From Leptolyngbya sp. KIOST-1 (GTDB lineage: Bacteria > Cyanobacteriota > Cyanobacteriia > Phormidesmidales > Phormidesmidaceae): 64,000 nt of DNA. Both the position numbers and the translations under genes were made by a program. The notes under the pieces were generated by a model that was not told the origin of the DNA, did not search any database, and saw nothing but the letters and a program-made list of their open reading frames with translations. The DNA lies in contig NZ_JQFA01000005.1 in assembly GCF_000763385.1 (NCBI RefSeq), forward strand, positions 186,001 to 250,000, in the 5' to 3' direction. Positions 45,740 through 54,061 of the stretch are shown in pieces (position 1 is the stretch's first letter; every line of letters begins with the position of its first letter).

Positions 45740-48700
45740 CGCAGAACCCGCTGAGAATAAAGGCTGCCCAAAAGTAAGGGTCGCTGTAAGGATCTTGTTT
45801 TAATCCTACTCTATCGGCATTGGTCTGGAGTTCTTGAATTTCAATAGCCAGGGCATCGTAAACACTGCCATCGGCGGCTTTAAGATCCGCAGTGAGGTGG
45901 GTCTGTAGCCAGGTGGCTAGATCTGCATAGGTGACCCCGCGCAGCCAGGTCTGTGCTCGATGCAGCGCCACCGCCGGGGAAGCCCCAGCCAAGAGCTGCT
46001 CGTAGAAATACACCATCAACCAGGCGTTGGACACCGACTCCACCGTCCACAGGGTGCTGAGCACGGCGCTGGCTCCGGCTTTGAGAAAGGCGCTGGCCAG
46101 CCCCACGTACTCGGCCTGGATGGTCTCGGTGCCCGTCACCGCTGTTTCGCAGGCGGCCAGGCTGACCAGGCCGCAGCCCCCAAGTTTCAGGCTCCGGATG
46201 GTCTCGACGGTGAGCTGGTCGGTGCCCGCCAGGGCCAGGGCCGACTGGCGGGGTTGGCGATCGTCAAAGAAGCCGTGCCCAGTGAGGTGGGTCAGGGGAG
46301 CCCCCGCCTCCAGCGCTGCTGTCACCCTGGCCTGGGTGGCCTCGTCGGCGGCGATGCGGGTGGCCTGGGCAAAGCCCTGGGCAATCAGCGCCGACTCGAT
46401 TTCGGCAAACACCAGGGGGGCCAGCTCGGCGTTGGCGGGTTCTTCGATGCTGAGCAGGGGCGTTTGGGGAGTGACGGGCCAGAAGGGAGCCCGCTGCCCC
46501 AGGGCCAGCCCCACCTGGGCACTGGGCAGGTGGGTGATGGTAAAGGGCGGGGTGAACAGGCTGGGCAGGGGCAGCCGATGCAGGTGGCGGTGGGGCACCA
46601 GCCGCAGGTGGGTAATGCCCGCCTGGGTCAGGGTTTGCTCCAGGGCGGGGATGTCTAGAATCTCCCGCAGGGTGGCCAGCCGCCCCGGCACGTTTTGTCG
46701 CCAGGGGTGCTGCTGCCGCTGCCAGGCGTCTACGGTTTTGCCCTTGGCGCGGTAGTCGGTGTAGTCGGCATCCCAGGCTTTGAGCCAGGTTTCTAATTTT
46801 TGGGAGGTCTGTACTGAGGCGGTGATGGATGGCTCTGGGTGGCCGGGCAGCACCACAAAGCGGGTGAGGGCATCGGGGCTGAGGTGCCACTGCACCAAGG
46901 CAGTGGAGCCGTGGGCCAGGGCGGCAATCTCGGCTGCGCTGGGGCTGGGGACGGTGTCTTGCCAGGTAGCCAGCAGCCAGGTGAGGGTGCGGTTTTTGTA
47001 GCGATCGGCGGCCTCCAGGGCGGCGGCGGTGGAGCCCTGCTGCACCAGCAGGTCTACGGCCAGTTGGCTAAAGCCGGAGAACTGTAGCTCTAGCTGCTCT
47101 CGCTGGCGGGGGGAGGTTTGGCTGTTGAGCAGGGTGCGAAAGACCGCTAGCCCCTGCTCCCGCAGCCGCGCCGCCTGGGCGGCATCGCCCAAACCCAGGT
47201 GGGCGCGAATGGCGTCTTGCAGCACCTGCAAATGTTCCCGGGGAAACGCCGCCGCCGTGAGTGTGGCGAGCGCCTGGCTGTACTCGCCAATGGCCTGCCG
47301 AAAAAAGTGGTTGGCCTGCTCGGTAAAGCGCCCGTGAAAAAAGTGGGCCCGCCCCATGACTCGGTGCAACTCCCCCCAGCCCAGAGGGTCTAGGAGGGGA
47401 TTAACCTGCCGTAACCCCATTTGGTAGGCGGCAATCTGCCCTGGATAGCCCCGCTGGTCGAGGGCAGGGTCTTGCAGCGTCGCTGGCAGAGTCAGACGCA
47501 CAGAGGTGTGGCACCGCTCAGACGCCCCGGCTGCACTTCCTCGGTTTATCCAGGCTTCGTGATAGTCGGGTTTGATGGCTAATGCAGCATCGCAACACGT
47601 GATCGCTGTCTCGTACTGGAAAAAGTAAAGCAGCGAATTTCCTTTGTTGTTAAGCGCTTGATACAAGTCGGGATTTATAGTTAACGCGGCATCGTAGCAG
47701 GCGATTCCTTCAGATAGCCTCGCTAACGACCCTTCTAATCGTCCCAAATCACACAGAGCAACTCCCTTATTGTAAAGCGTTTCGTAAGCGTCGGGTTTGA
47801 GGTTTAGGGCAGCATTGCAGCAGTTGATCGCTTTTTCATACTGACCCAGGGCATACAGCGCATTCCCTTTCTTGGAGAGCGCTTCGTGATCGTCAGCTTT
47901 TAGGGCTAAGGCGGCATCAAGGCAAACGATCATAGCCTCATATCGGCCCAGCGCATGCAGAGCAATTGCTTTGTTAGATAAAGTATCGTGTCTATTGGGA
48001 TTAAGAGCTAAGGCGCCATCGTAGCAGGTGATCGCCGCCTCGTGCTGGCCCAAGGCCGTTAGCGCATTCCCTTTGTTGGATAGCGCGTTGTGGTCGCTGG
48101 GATTGAGGGCTAAGGCGGCATCGTAGCAGATGATCGATCCCTTGATATCTCCAGCCGCAGACATTAAAACACCCTTGACTCCCCAGGCTTGATAGTAGTT
48201 TGGGAAAGCTTGTGTAGTGTGTTCTATAGCAGTCATTGCCCCAGCTATATCGCCGTTTTGATAAGTCTGAATAGCTTTTTTAACTAACTTTTCAGCGGTT
48301 TGCTCAGCGCCTGTTGGGGCATTCTCTACAGATCGAGGCCCATTTGCAGAAGATTGGGCAATTACTGCTTGATCTGACAACGGTTTTTCACCATCTGGAG
48401 TCTTATCCCGCAGCAGCTCCCGCCCGATCGCCCCCGCCAGCACCCCCAACTCCCCACAGCCCATCTCCCCCAGCCGCACCATCCGCCCCGCCAGTTCCCG
48501 GTTGGGCTCCGGCGACCTCAGCAGGCGCGTATAGCCAAACCGCCGCAGCCAGTCCGCAAAGCGGCGATCATACACCCGATCCCCCAGGTGGGCCAGCACC
48601 TGGGCCTCGCCCCACCCCGCCGCCAGACCATCCATCGCCTGCATCCACAAAAACTCATAGCCCGTGTCATCCAGCGGGGGCAGGGGCGGCGGGGCGGGCG

Positions 48701-48764
48701 GGGCAGGCGGGGCAAACCACCGCCGCCACCGCCGCCGAAGCCATTGCCAGAGTCGATGCAGCAT
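45726..48764 (-). CDS. TPR-CHAT protease (caspase-like)
   Basis: A 1012-residue protein. The N-terminus has a basic, Pro-rich lead (WQWLRRRWRRWFAPPAPP) and a conserved domain (DDTGYEFLWMQAMDGLAAGW, FADWLRRFGYTRLL). Six to seven TPR repeats follow (about 180-420; CYDAALALNPSDHNALSNKG type), then a helical middle. The C-terminal CHAT domain has THLTGHGFFDD (catalytic His about 830) and VSLAACETAVTGTE (catalytic Cys about 872), both intact. CHAT proteases act in programmed cell death and in phage-triggered systems. Two uncharacterised genes overlap or abut it downstream, and a DUF433/DUF5615 pair lies upstream. Confidence 0.92.
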   Translation of the reverse strand: MLHRLWQWLRRRWRRWFAPPAPPAPPPLPPLDDTGYEFLWMQAMDGLAAGWGEAQVLAHLGDRVYDRRFADWLRRFGYTRLLRSPEPNRELAGRMVRLGEMGCGELGVLAGAIGRELLRDKTPDGEKPLSDQAVIAQSSANGPRSVENAPTGAEQTAEKLVKKAIQTYQNGDIAGAMTAIEHTTQAFPNYYQAWGVKGVLMSAAGDIKGSIICYDAALALNPSDHNALSNKGNALTALGQHEAAITCYDGALALNPNRHDTLSNKAIALHALGRYEAMIVCLDAALALKADDHEALSKKGNALYALGQYEKAINCCNAALNLKPDAYETLYNKGVALCDLGRLEGSLARLSEGIACYDAALTINPDLYQALNNKGNSLLYFFQYETAITCCDAALAIKPDYHEAWINRGSAAGASERCHTSVRLTLPATLQDPALDQRGYPGQIAAYQMGLRQVNPLLDPLGWGELHRVMGRAHFFHGRFTEQANHFFRQAIGEYSQALATLTAAAFPREHLQVLQDAIRAHLGLGDAAQAARLREQGLAVFRTLLNSQTSPRQREQLELQFSGFSQLAVDLLVQQGSTAAALEAADRYKNRTLTWLLATWQDTVPSPSAAEIAALAHGSTALVQWHLSPDALTRFVVLPGHPEPSITASVQTSQKLETWLKAWDADYTDYRAKGKTVDAWQRQQHPWRQNVPGRLATLREILDIPALEQTLTQAGITHLRLVPHRHLHRLPLPSLFTPPFTITHLPSAQVGLALGQRAPFWPVTPQTPLLSIEEPANAELAPLVFAEIESALIAQGFAQATRIAADEATQARVTAALEAGAPLTHLTGHGFFDDRQPRQSALALAGTDQLTVETIRSLKLGGCGLVSLAACETAVTGTETIQAEYVGLASAFLKAGASAVLSTLWTVESVSNAWLMVYFYEQLLAGASPAVALHRAQTWLRGVTYADLATWLQTHLTADLKAADGSVYDALAIEIQELQTNADRVGLKQDPYSDPYFWAAFILSGFCDESH

Positions 48765-48948
48765 GGAGAAAGAGTGAAGGCAGAAGGATAACAGAAGCGC
48801 TAAGCCAGTTTAATTTAAGCAGCTAGCGTCCTAAAGCGGTGTCCATCCTTTGTCACCACGACAAACGCCTTCGACAATGCCACCGTCGAGTATTGAGCAA
48901 TGACCCGCTTCAGCTCACCATGCACAGCCTCCAGGGTAGAGGGCACCA
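48464..48948. repeat. Direct repeat, copy 1 (CHAT 5' end plus DUF5615 3' end)
   Basis: This stretch covers about 100 codons of the CHAT N-terminus, the spacer and the last 44 codons of the DUF5615 gene. It recurs in the same orientation at about 49775-50259 with high identity. Confidence 0.8.
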
Positions 48949-49174
48949 TTCGCAGATAAATTACCCCTGTACCGAGCGATCGTACAAAAACCAAATTGCC
49001 ATAGTCTCGATCACGAGTGATCAAAATTCTTTCCTGCGCCTGAGCTGTGCTGAGTATTGCCTCATCTTTGGCCTGGGACATACCCAGTTCTGCCACACGA
49101 ACTAGGTCGTGTCCCTCGTCTCGCAAAAATCGCTCTGTCTTGGCGTAGACATCCTGATCTAGCAAAAATCTCAT
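48815..49174 (-). CDS. DUF5615 PIN-like toxin
   Basis: A 119-residue PIN-like predicted RNase: MRFLLDQDVYAKTERFLRDE, VRVAELGMSQAKDEAILSTA and ERILITRDRDYGNLVFVRSL carry the acidic residues, and AFVVVTKDGHRFR closes the fold. It starts within the stop region of its DUF433 antitoxin (4-nt overlap ATGA). It is related to but clearly different from the toxin at 38074. Its 3' third is duplicated at 50126-50259. Confidence 0.88.
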   Translation of the reverse strand: MRFLLDQDVYAKTERFLRDEGHDLVRVAELGMSQAKDEAILSTAQAQERILITRDRDYGNLVFVRSLGTGVIYLRMVPSTLEAVHGELKRVIAQYSTVALSKAFVVVTKDGHRFRTLAA

Positions 49175-49401
49175 ATCGCAGCCGGTACAAGGTTTATGTC
49201 CTCAGCCGCAATCAGAGCAATAGCGTAGCGCAAACAGGCTTGAATATCTTCAGCCGATAACTCTGGATAGTAGTCGGCGGTAATCTCCTCGAAAGAAAGC
49301 CCTTCGGTCAAAAGCTCTAGAACGTTTTGCACGGTAATGCGAGTCCCCGCTACACAGGGCTTACCAAAATGAATTTGAGGATCAACTGAAATTCTATCCA
49401 T
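49171..49401 (-). CDS. DUF433 antitoxin
   Basis: A 76-residue DUF433 protein: ISVDPQIHFGKPCVAGTRIT, VQNVLELLTEGLSFEEITAD and YYPELSAEDIQACLRYAIAL. It overlaps the following DUF5615 toxin gene by four bases, the normal coupling in this type of module. It is preceded by another antitoxin-type gene 19 nt upstream, so three small genes may share one transcript. Confidence 0.9.
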   Translation of the reverse strand: MDRISVDPQIHFGKPCVAGTRITVQNVLELLTEGLSFEEITADYYPELSAEDIQACLRYAIALIAAEDINLVPAAI

Positions 49402-49420
49402 ATCGCCCTAGGCTCCTTGA

Positions 49421-49675
49421 TTAGAACAACGTTTTCAGCCAGCTAGATGCGATCGGCAAACCCAAGCGTTGTTTCACTTCTTCCCAGGTTGAACCAGCAG
49501 TTGGGTCTTGTTGATACTGCCCTAACCGCCGATCCAACTCTTGCTCTTGAGCCTCGCTTAACACTAACTCTTCTGAATTGTCCAGAATGCTGTCCCAAAG
49601 GTCTTCAGCCAGTTGGATACGCTCAGCAATGCTGAGTTCCGAGATATCGAGCTTCAGGAGAGGATGATTGCCCAT
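49421..49675 (-). CDS. Addiction-module antitoxin component (TIGR02574-like), orphan
   Basis: An 84-residue protein with the pattern of the putative addiction-module family: LDISELSIAERIQLAEDLWD, SILDNSEELVLSEAQEQELD and RRLGQYQQDPTAGSTWEEVK. Partners are normally RelE/ParE-like toxins encoded just downstream. Here a DUF433 gene follows instead and no RelE-type frame is visible, so the antitoxin is orphaned or has changed partners. Confidence 0.82.
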   Translation of the reverse strand: MGNHPLLKLDISELSIAERIQLAEDLWDSILDNSEELVLSEAQEQELDRRLGQYQQDPTAGSTWEEVKQRLGLPIASSWLKTLF

Positions 49676-49760
49676 TGGTCAGTACACAGTAGGGGTTGTG
49701 CGTCTTACCCACTCTAGCCTAAGGCACACTACCTAAAGCCGTCGAGAACTAGAATGCCTA

Positions 49761-50075
49761 TTAATACACAGCAGAGTAGTCCGTCTTCCCCAACCGCACC
49801 ATTTGCGCCCCTAGCTTCCGATTTGGCTCTAGCGACTTCAGCAGGTGCGTATAGCCAAACCGCCGCAGCCAGTCCGCAAAGCGGCGGTCATGCACCCGCT
49901 CCCCCAGGTGAGCCAACACCTGGACCTCACCCCATCCCTCCGCCAGGCCATCTATCGCCCGCATAAACAAAAACTCGTAGCCCGTGTCATCCAGCGGTGG
50001 CGGGGGCGGCGGGGCAGGCGGGGCAAACCACCGCTGCCACAGGTGCCGAAGCCATTGCCAGCGTCGGTGCAGCAT
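49761..50075 (-). pseudogene. Truncated copy of the CHAT protein N-terminus
   Basis: A 104-codon frame, about 96 codons of which match the CHAT protein start (WQWLRHLWQRWFAPPAPP, DDTGYEFLFMRAIDGLAEGW, FADWLRRFGYTHLL). It ends after QMVRLGKTDYSAVY, where homology stops. The TPR and CHAT parts are absent. It belongs to the duplicated block 49775-50259. Expression of a short competing N-domain is possible but unproven. Confidence 0.8.
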
Positions 50076-50259
50076 GGAGAAAGGATGAAGGCAGCAGGAT
50101 AAAAGAAGCGCTGGGCCAATTTAATTTAAGCAGCTAGCGTTCTAAAGCGGTGTCCATCCTTTGTCACCACGACAAACGCCTTCGACAATGCCACCGTCGA
50201 GTATTGGGTAATGACCCGATTCAGCTCACCATGCACAGCCTCCAGGGTAGAGGGCACCA
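49775..50259. repeat. Direct repeat, copy 2
   Basis: Second copy of 48464-48948, same orientation, about 1.31 kb away. Spacer and coding parts are both conserved. The copy ends abruptly at 50259 inside the DUF5615 homology. Confidence 0.8.
50126..50259 (-). pseudogene. DUF5615 toxin, 3' fragment
   Basis: The last 44 codons of a DUF5615 gene, nearly identical to 48815-48948. The catalytic N-terminal part is missing. Confidence 0.8.
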
Positions 50260-50314
50260 GATGCGATCGCCCCATGGGCACGCAAGCTTTGCCCATCCTT
50301 CGCCTGTCGCGCCC

Positions 50315-50346
50315 TTGACCCTACACTCCACTGGAGTGTTTACCCT
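50315..50346 (+). promoter_or_regulatory. MerR-family (CueR/ZntR-like) promoter-operator
   Basis: A -35 box TTGACC (50315-50320) and a -10 box TACCCT (50341-50346) are 20 bases apart, too far for normal RNA polymerase use. The spacer holds the perfect dyad ACACTCCA-C-TGGAGTGT (50323-50339). This layout, and the similarity to metal-responsive copA-type promoters, points to activation by a MerR-family metal sensor. No merR-type gene is in the window. Confidence 0.75.
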
Positions 50347-50376
50347 AGGGTAGAGAACGCAGAAGGAGAGCGACCC

Positions 50377-51048
50377 ATGGCAACCAACCGAACCCTGGCA
50401 TCGGTGCTGGCCCTGGCGGCCCTGGTGCCCCTGGCGGCCTGCGCTGGCGGTTCCAGAGACGCGCAGCAAAGCGACCTCCAGGGGGGCCACCACGACCACC
50501 ACGCCACGATGCACGGCGACGCCCATGGGGGCCACGACCACGCCATGGATCTCGGCCCCGCCGATGCCACCTACGACCTGCGCTTCATCGACGCCATGAT
50601 CCCCCACCACGAGGGGGCTGTAACCATGGCCGAAGCCGCCCTCCAGCACTCCCAGCGGCCCGAAATCCGCCAACTGGCGGAGGAGATCATTGCTGCCCAG
50701 GATGCGGAAATTGCCCAGATGCAGCAGTGGCGCGCCGCCTGGTATCCCGACGCCCCTGCCGAGCCGATCGCCTACCACGCCGCCATGAACCATGACATGC
50801 CTATGACCAAGGAAATGATCGCCGCCATGCGGATGGATGTGGACCTGGGTGGGGCCGACGACGAGTTTGACCTGCGCTTTATCAACGCCATGATCCCCCA
50901 CCATGTGGGAGCGGTGGATATGGCGGCAGACCTGCAACAAAAGAGCACCCGGCCCGAACTGCTGGCCCTGGTCGACGACATCATTAGCTCCCAGCAGGCG
51001 GAGATCGACCAGATGGAGCAGTGGCGGCAGGCCTGGTACGGGCAGTAG
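50377..51048 (+). CDS. DUF305 lipoprotein (ferritin-like, possible metal-related)
   Basis: A 223-residue exported lipoprotein. The signal peptide ends in LVPLAAC, a lipobox, and is followed by a His-rich linker (HHDHHATMHGDAHGGHDH). Two DUF305 repeats follow, with DLRFIDAMIPHHEGAVTMAE and DLRFINAMIPHHVGAVDMAA; each carries the paired His typical of this four-helix, ferritin-like family. The family is often linked to copper or other metal resistance. The upstream MerR-type promoter supports a metal role. AAGGAG lies 9 nt before the ATG. The second repeat looks like an internal duplication. Confidence 0.9.
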   Translation: MATNRTLASVLALAALVPLAACAGGSRDAQQSDLQGGHHDHHATMHGDAHGGHDHAMDLGPADATYDLRFIDAMIPHHEGAVTMAEAALQHSQRPEIRQLAEEIIAAQDAEIAQMQQWRAAWYPDAPAEPIAYHAAMNHDMPMTKEMIAAMRMDVDLGGADDEFDLRFINAMIPHHVGAVDMAADLQQKSTRPELLALVDDIISSQQAEIDQMEQWRQAWYGQ

Positions 51049-51070
51049 GCTTTAATTTAGTGACAACTGA

Positions 51071-51487
51071 CTACTCCAGCCACTGCTTGACGCGGGCCAG
51101 GTTCTTCCAGTCGGGTTTGCGGGAGAGACCGTCGTCAATGCTCTGCATCACTTCGGTGCGCAGGTCATCGGCCACAGCCATGACCTGGCTGGCGATTTCG
51201 ACATGCTCGCGCACGCCGGGTTTGCCCGCGTCTAGCATAGCCACCGCCAGGTTGACCCGTCCTTGGGGGTCCTGGGGGTTGAGCTTGACCGATTTTTGGG
51301 CTGCCTTGAGGCCAGCGTTAGGTTTGTCGGTGAGCAGGTAGAGCCAGGCCAGGCAGGCCCAGGCGGCGCTGCTCTTGGGGGCGCGATCGCACACCTCTTT
51401 AAAGACCGAAATCAGTTCGGTGGGGTCTTCGCCTTTTTTGTAGCGCTCAATGCCCTCATCAAACAGGGCTTCTACAGTTTGGGTCAT
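51071..51487 (-). CDS. TPR-repeat protein
   Basis: A 138-residue soluble protein with two to three TPR-like helical pairs: LFDEGIERYKKGEDPTELIS, SSAAWACLAWLYLLTDKPNA and GLKAAQKSVKLNPQDPQGRV. It is related to small cyanobacterial TPR proteins without an assigned role and probably serves as a protein-interaction module. Convergent with the DUF305 gene, 22 nt apart. Confidence 0.82.
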   Translation of the reverse strand: MTQTVEALFDEGIERYKKGEDPTELISVFKEVCDRAPKSSAAWACLAWLYLLTDKPNAGLKAAQKSVKLNPQDPQGRVNLAVAMLDAGKPGVREHVEIASQVMAVADDLRTEVMQSIDDGLSRKPDWKNLARVKQWLE

Positions 51488-51522
51488 GGTCGGTCAATGT
51501 CTGGGCCAACATCTAGCTAACC

Positions 51523-51615
51523 ACGAATGGTGGCCAGGCGGGAAATAGGAGGGTACAAGGTGTACGATCTGCGGTCTATGGCAAACCGTGCACCATGTAC
51601 CGTGTACCGCAGGCC
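51523..51615. repeat. Intergenic inverted-repeat cluster
   Basis: Several short GTAC-containing arms (GTACAAGGTGTAC, ACCATGTACCGTGTACC) and outer arms TGCGGT/ACCGCA can fold into a branched structure. It resembles the small dispersed intergenic repeats of filamentous cyanobacteria. It lies upstream of the TPR gene and downstream of sufA. Confidence 0.45.
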
Positions 51616-51619
51616 GCAA

Positions 51620-51976
51620 CTACGCGCCGAAGGATTTGCCGCAGCCGCAGGTCTGCACAGCGTTGGGGTTGGTGAACTGGAAGCCGCCGCCGATTAGGGC
51701 GTCGCTGTAGTCGAGCATGAGGCCGTAGAGGTACAGCAGGCTCTTTTTGTCGCAGATCACCTGGAAGCCGTCGTAGTCGTAAACTTCGTCGTGCTCGTTG
51801 ATGTTGGTTGGATCTTCAAAATCCATGGTGTAGGACATGCCAGAGCACCCCCCCTGGCGTACCCCCACCCGCAGGCAGAGTGCTTTATTGCCCTGGGATT
51901 CCTGGAGTGCCTTGACGTGCCGCAGGGCCGTCTCTGACATTAAAATGCCTCGGGTTTGTTCAGTGGCTTGGGCCAT
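51620..51976 (-). CDS. sufA: Iron-sulfur cluster assembly protein, SufA/IscA type
   Basis: A 118-residue A-type Fe-S carrier protein. The three conserved cysteines are present: [15 protein letters not shown] and the C-terminal [10 protein letters not shown]. It receives or transfers Fe-S clusters in the cytosol; cyanobacterial SufA/IscA are also linked to iron and redox sensing. Two in-frame ATGs lie at codons 1 and 13; family members often start near the second ([13 protein letters not shown]). Confidence 0.93.
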   Translation of the reverse strand: MAQATEQTRGILMSETALRHVKALQESQGNKALCLRVGVRQGGCSGMSYTMDFEDPTNINEHDEVYDYDGFQVICDKKSLLYLYGLMLDYSDALIGGGFQFTNPNAVQTCGCGKSFGA

Positions 51977-52363
51977 TGCAACCTTGTAGTTTTAGGACAA
52001 CAACATCTCTAATGATAAACAGACTCACCCCCAACCAGAACGGGAGCGGCCAAATTGTTTTGAAATCTAACACTTTCGCGCCCTGGACTTAGCCGTTGCC
52101 GCCAAGAATTTCTATAGTTTATAGCAGCCGCCCGGGGGGGCGCGGGGCTGTCTCAGCGCCGGCGCTGTTAGGCCGATACCTGCGGCGTGCAGGCGGCGAT
52201 CGCCCCAGGCCAGCGGGCAGAGTGGGCGTTTGGCTACTAAACTTGGCTATGCTGGCCACAGCTAATGGCTTGAGCGAGCCGAGGCACCCCACCCGTTTTC
52301 CCTGGGCCTCTGGCTTCCCAGACTTTCACGCCAATTTCCCTCCGCCCTTGTTACTCTTAGCCC
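51977..52363. other. Divergent intergenic region sufA / DUF6930 gene
   Basis: No gene or RNA was recognised in this 387-nt stretch. It is G/C-rich (CCCGGGGGGGCGCGGGG near 52130) except near sufA, and must hold both promoters. Confidence 0.4.
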
Positions 52364-54046
52364 ATGACCCGACTGAACCGCATCACCCTAGATCGCCTCA
52401 AGCGGCTGCCTCGCGTGGCCAGCGTTTGGGAGGGCGATCGCCGTTCGGTCGGCGGGTTCATGGATGACGAAGGCGGCCTGCGCCAGCGCCACAGCGAAAC
52501 CAGCGACTGCATTCTCTGGGTGGACAGCAGCCACGGGGCGGTGCGGGGGCTGACCATTGTGCCCAGCAGCAGCGGCTACGAACCGGTGGTCCGGACGCTG
52601 CTTCAGGCGATCGAGTCGCCCCAGGGCAACCTGCCCCCGGCCCGGCCCCAAAAGATTGTGGTCAGCGATCGCGAAATTCAGTTTTACCTGCGCGGTGCCC
52701 TGCAGGGGCTCGACATCGCGATCGACTACGCCCCCGAGCTGCCCCTGATTGACGAACTGTTTAACGCCCTCCAGCAGTCCGCCGAGATGGCCGAGGCCGA
52801 GCTGCCCCCCCGCTACGCCGAGGCCATGATCGACAAGGCCATGGAAATTTGGGAGCTGGCCCCCTGGAACACCCTCAACGAGCAGCAGGTGCTGGCGGTC
52901 GAGCTGAATGCCTGGGACATTGACACCCTCTACGTGTCGATGCTGGGCATGGGCGGCGTGGAGTACGGTCTGCTGATGTACCGCTCCCTCGACTCGCTGA
53001 AGCAGTTTCGGCAGCGGGTGCTGATGGGGCAGCAGTCGTCCAAGCAGATGCAGGAGGCGTTTTTAGAGCAGGACTGCCTGTTTCTCAACTTTGAGCTGTT
53101 TGACGACGAGCCCTTTGGCGATGGGTTGCAGCCCGCGAGCTGGTTGGGCAATGCCCCCGAAGCCGTACAGCCCGACTTTGGCAGCATTCACCCCCTGGAG
53201 GGCATGCGCAGCCAGCTCGCCGACGAAGAGGGGGCCACCTTTTTGGTGGCGATGGAGGCGATTCAGCGCTTTGTCAGCCGTTACCGGGCCCAGCTCGAAA
53301 AGCCCCCCCTCAAAGCCCTCAAGGGCAGCTACAAAATTCCCAACCCGGAGCGTAACGGCAGCGCCTTGCCGCTGAAGGTGACGGTCAGAACCCTGCCCGA
53401 TGTCACCGAAGAACTGATGGCCGAGACCGACCAGGCCCTGGACGGAGCCAGCGGCCCCACCGGACTGGTCAATTTCCCCGTGCTGCGCGACGACTACGTA
53501 CCCGAAGGGGCAATCATCATCCTGACCCAGTTTCGACAGCAGCTGCTCGACAACCTGCGCCACGACCCGGCGGTGACCTTTCAGTCCCAGGGCACCCTCA
53601 AGATTCTCAAGGGAACCGCCGACGGGCCTGACTTGCCCGTGGTGCTGATTCAGACCTCGCGGCCCAAGGCCAAAACCCTGATTCAGCAGCTGCAGCAGGC
53701 CCAGGGGGTGCAGGCGGTGTGCTTTAACCCCGGCAGTGACCCCTTCAGCGGCGAAGCCTTTGAGCTGGGGCTGCTGCAAACCGGCGACGGCGAGCTGCAC
53801 CTGTTCGCCGAGTACGAAACCACCGGCAGTACCGATCGCCGTCTGCTGGAGCGCTGGAATACCTGGCAGCACGACTGTAACGGGGCCTGCGCCGTGATCA
53901 TCGCCAGCGGCATTACCGGCAACAGCAAGGGCAACCCCGCCATGAAGGACATTCTGGCGGTGTTTGAGGCCCGCTGCAAAACCCCCAAAGAGTTGAACCT
54001 GCCGCCGCTGATGCTTCAGTACGCGGCGGAGTGGGAGCTGGATTAG
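52364..54046 (+). CDS. Conserved cyanobacterial protein with DUF6930-like region
   Basis: A 560-residue soluble protein without signal peptide. It starts MTRLNRITLDRLKRLPRVAS and contains a region I associate with DUF6930 (DCILWVDSSHGAVRGLTIVP, RPQKIVVSDREIQFYLRGAL). Its C-terminal part contains VVLIQTSRPKAKTLIQQLQQ and CNGACAVIIASGITGNSKGN. No enzyme motif is recognised. It is followed 15 bases later by a VOC gene, so the two may be co-transcribed. Confidence 0.7.
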   Translation: MTRLNRITLDRLKRLPRVASVWEGDRRSVGGFMDDEGGLRQRHSETSDCILWVDSSHGAVRGLTIVPSSSGYEPVVRTLLQAIESPQGNLPPARPQKIVVSDREIQFYLRGALQGLDIAIDYAPELPLIDELFNALQQSAEMAEAELPPRYAEAMIDKAMEIWELAPWNTLNEQQVLAVELNAWDIDTLYVSMLGMGGVEYGLLMYRSLDSLKQFRQRVLMGQQSSKQMQEAFLEQDCLFLNFELFDDEPFGDGLQPASWLGNAPEAVQPDFGSIHPLEGMRSQLADEEGATFLVAMEAIQRFVSRYRAQLEKPPLKALKGSYKIPNPERNGSALPLKVTVRTLPDVTEELMAETDQALDGASGPTGLVNFPVLRDDYVPEGAIIILTQFRQQLLDNLRHDPAVTFQSQGTLKILKGTADGPDLPVVLIQTSRPKAKTLIQQLQQAQGVQAVCFNPGSDPFSGEAFELGLLQTGDGELHLFAEYETTGSTDRRLLERWNTWQHDCNGACAVIIASGITGNSKGNPAMKDILAVFEARCKTPKELNLPPLMLQYAAEWELD

Positions 54047-54061
54047 GGGGCGGAGCGGGCT

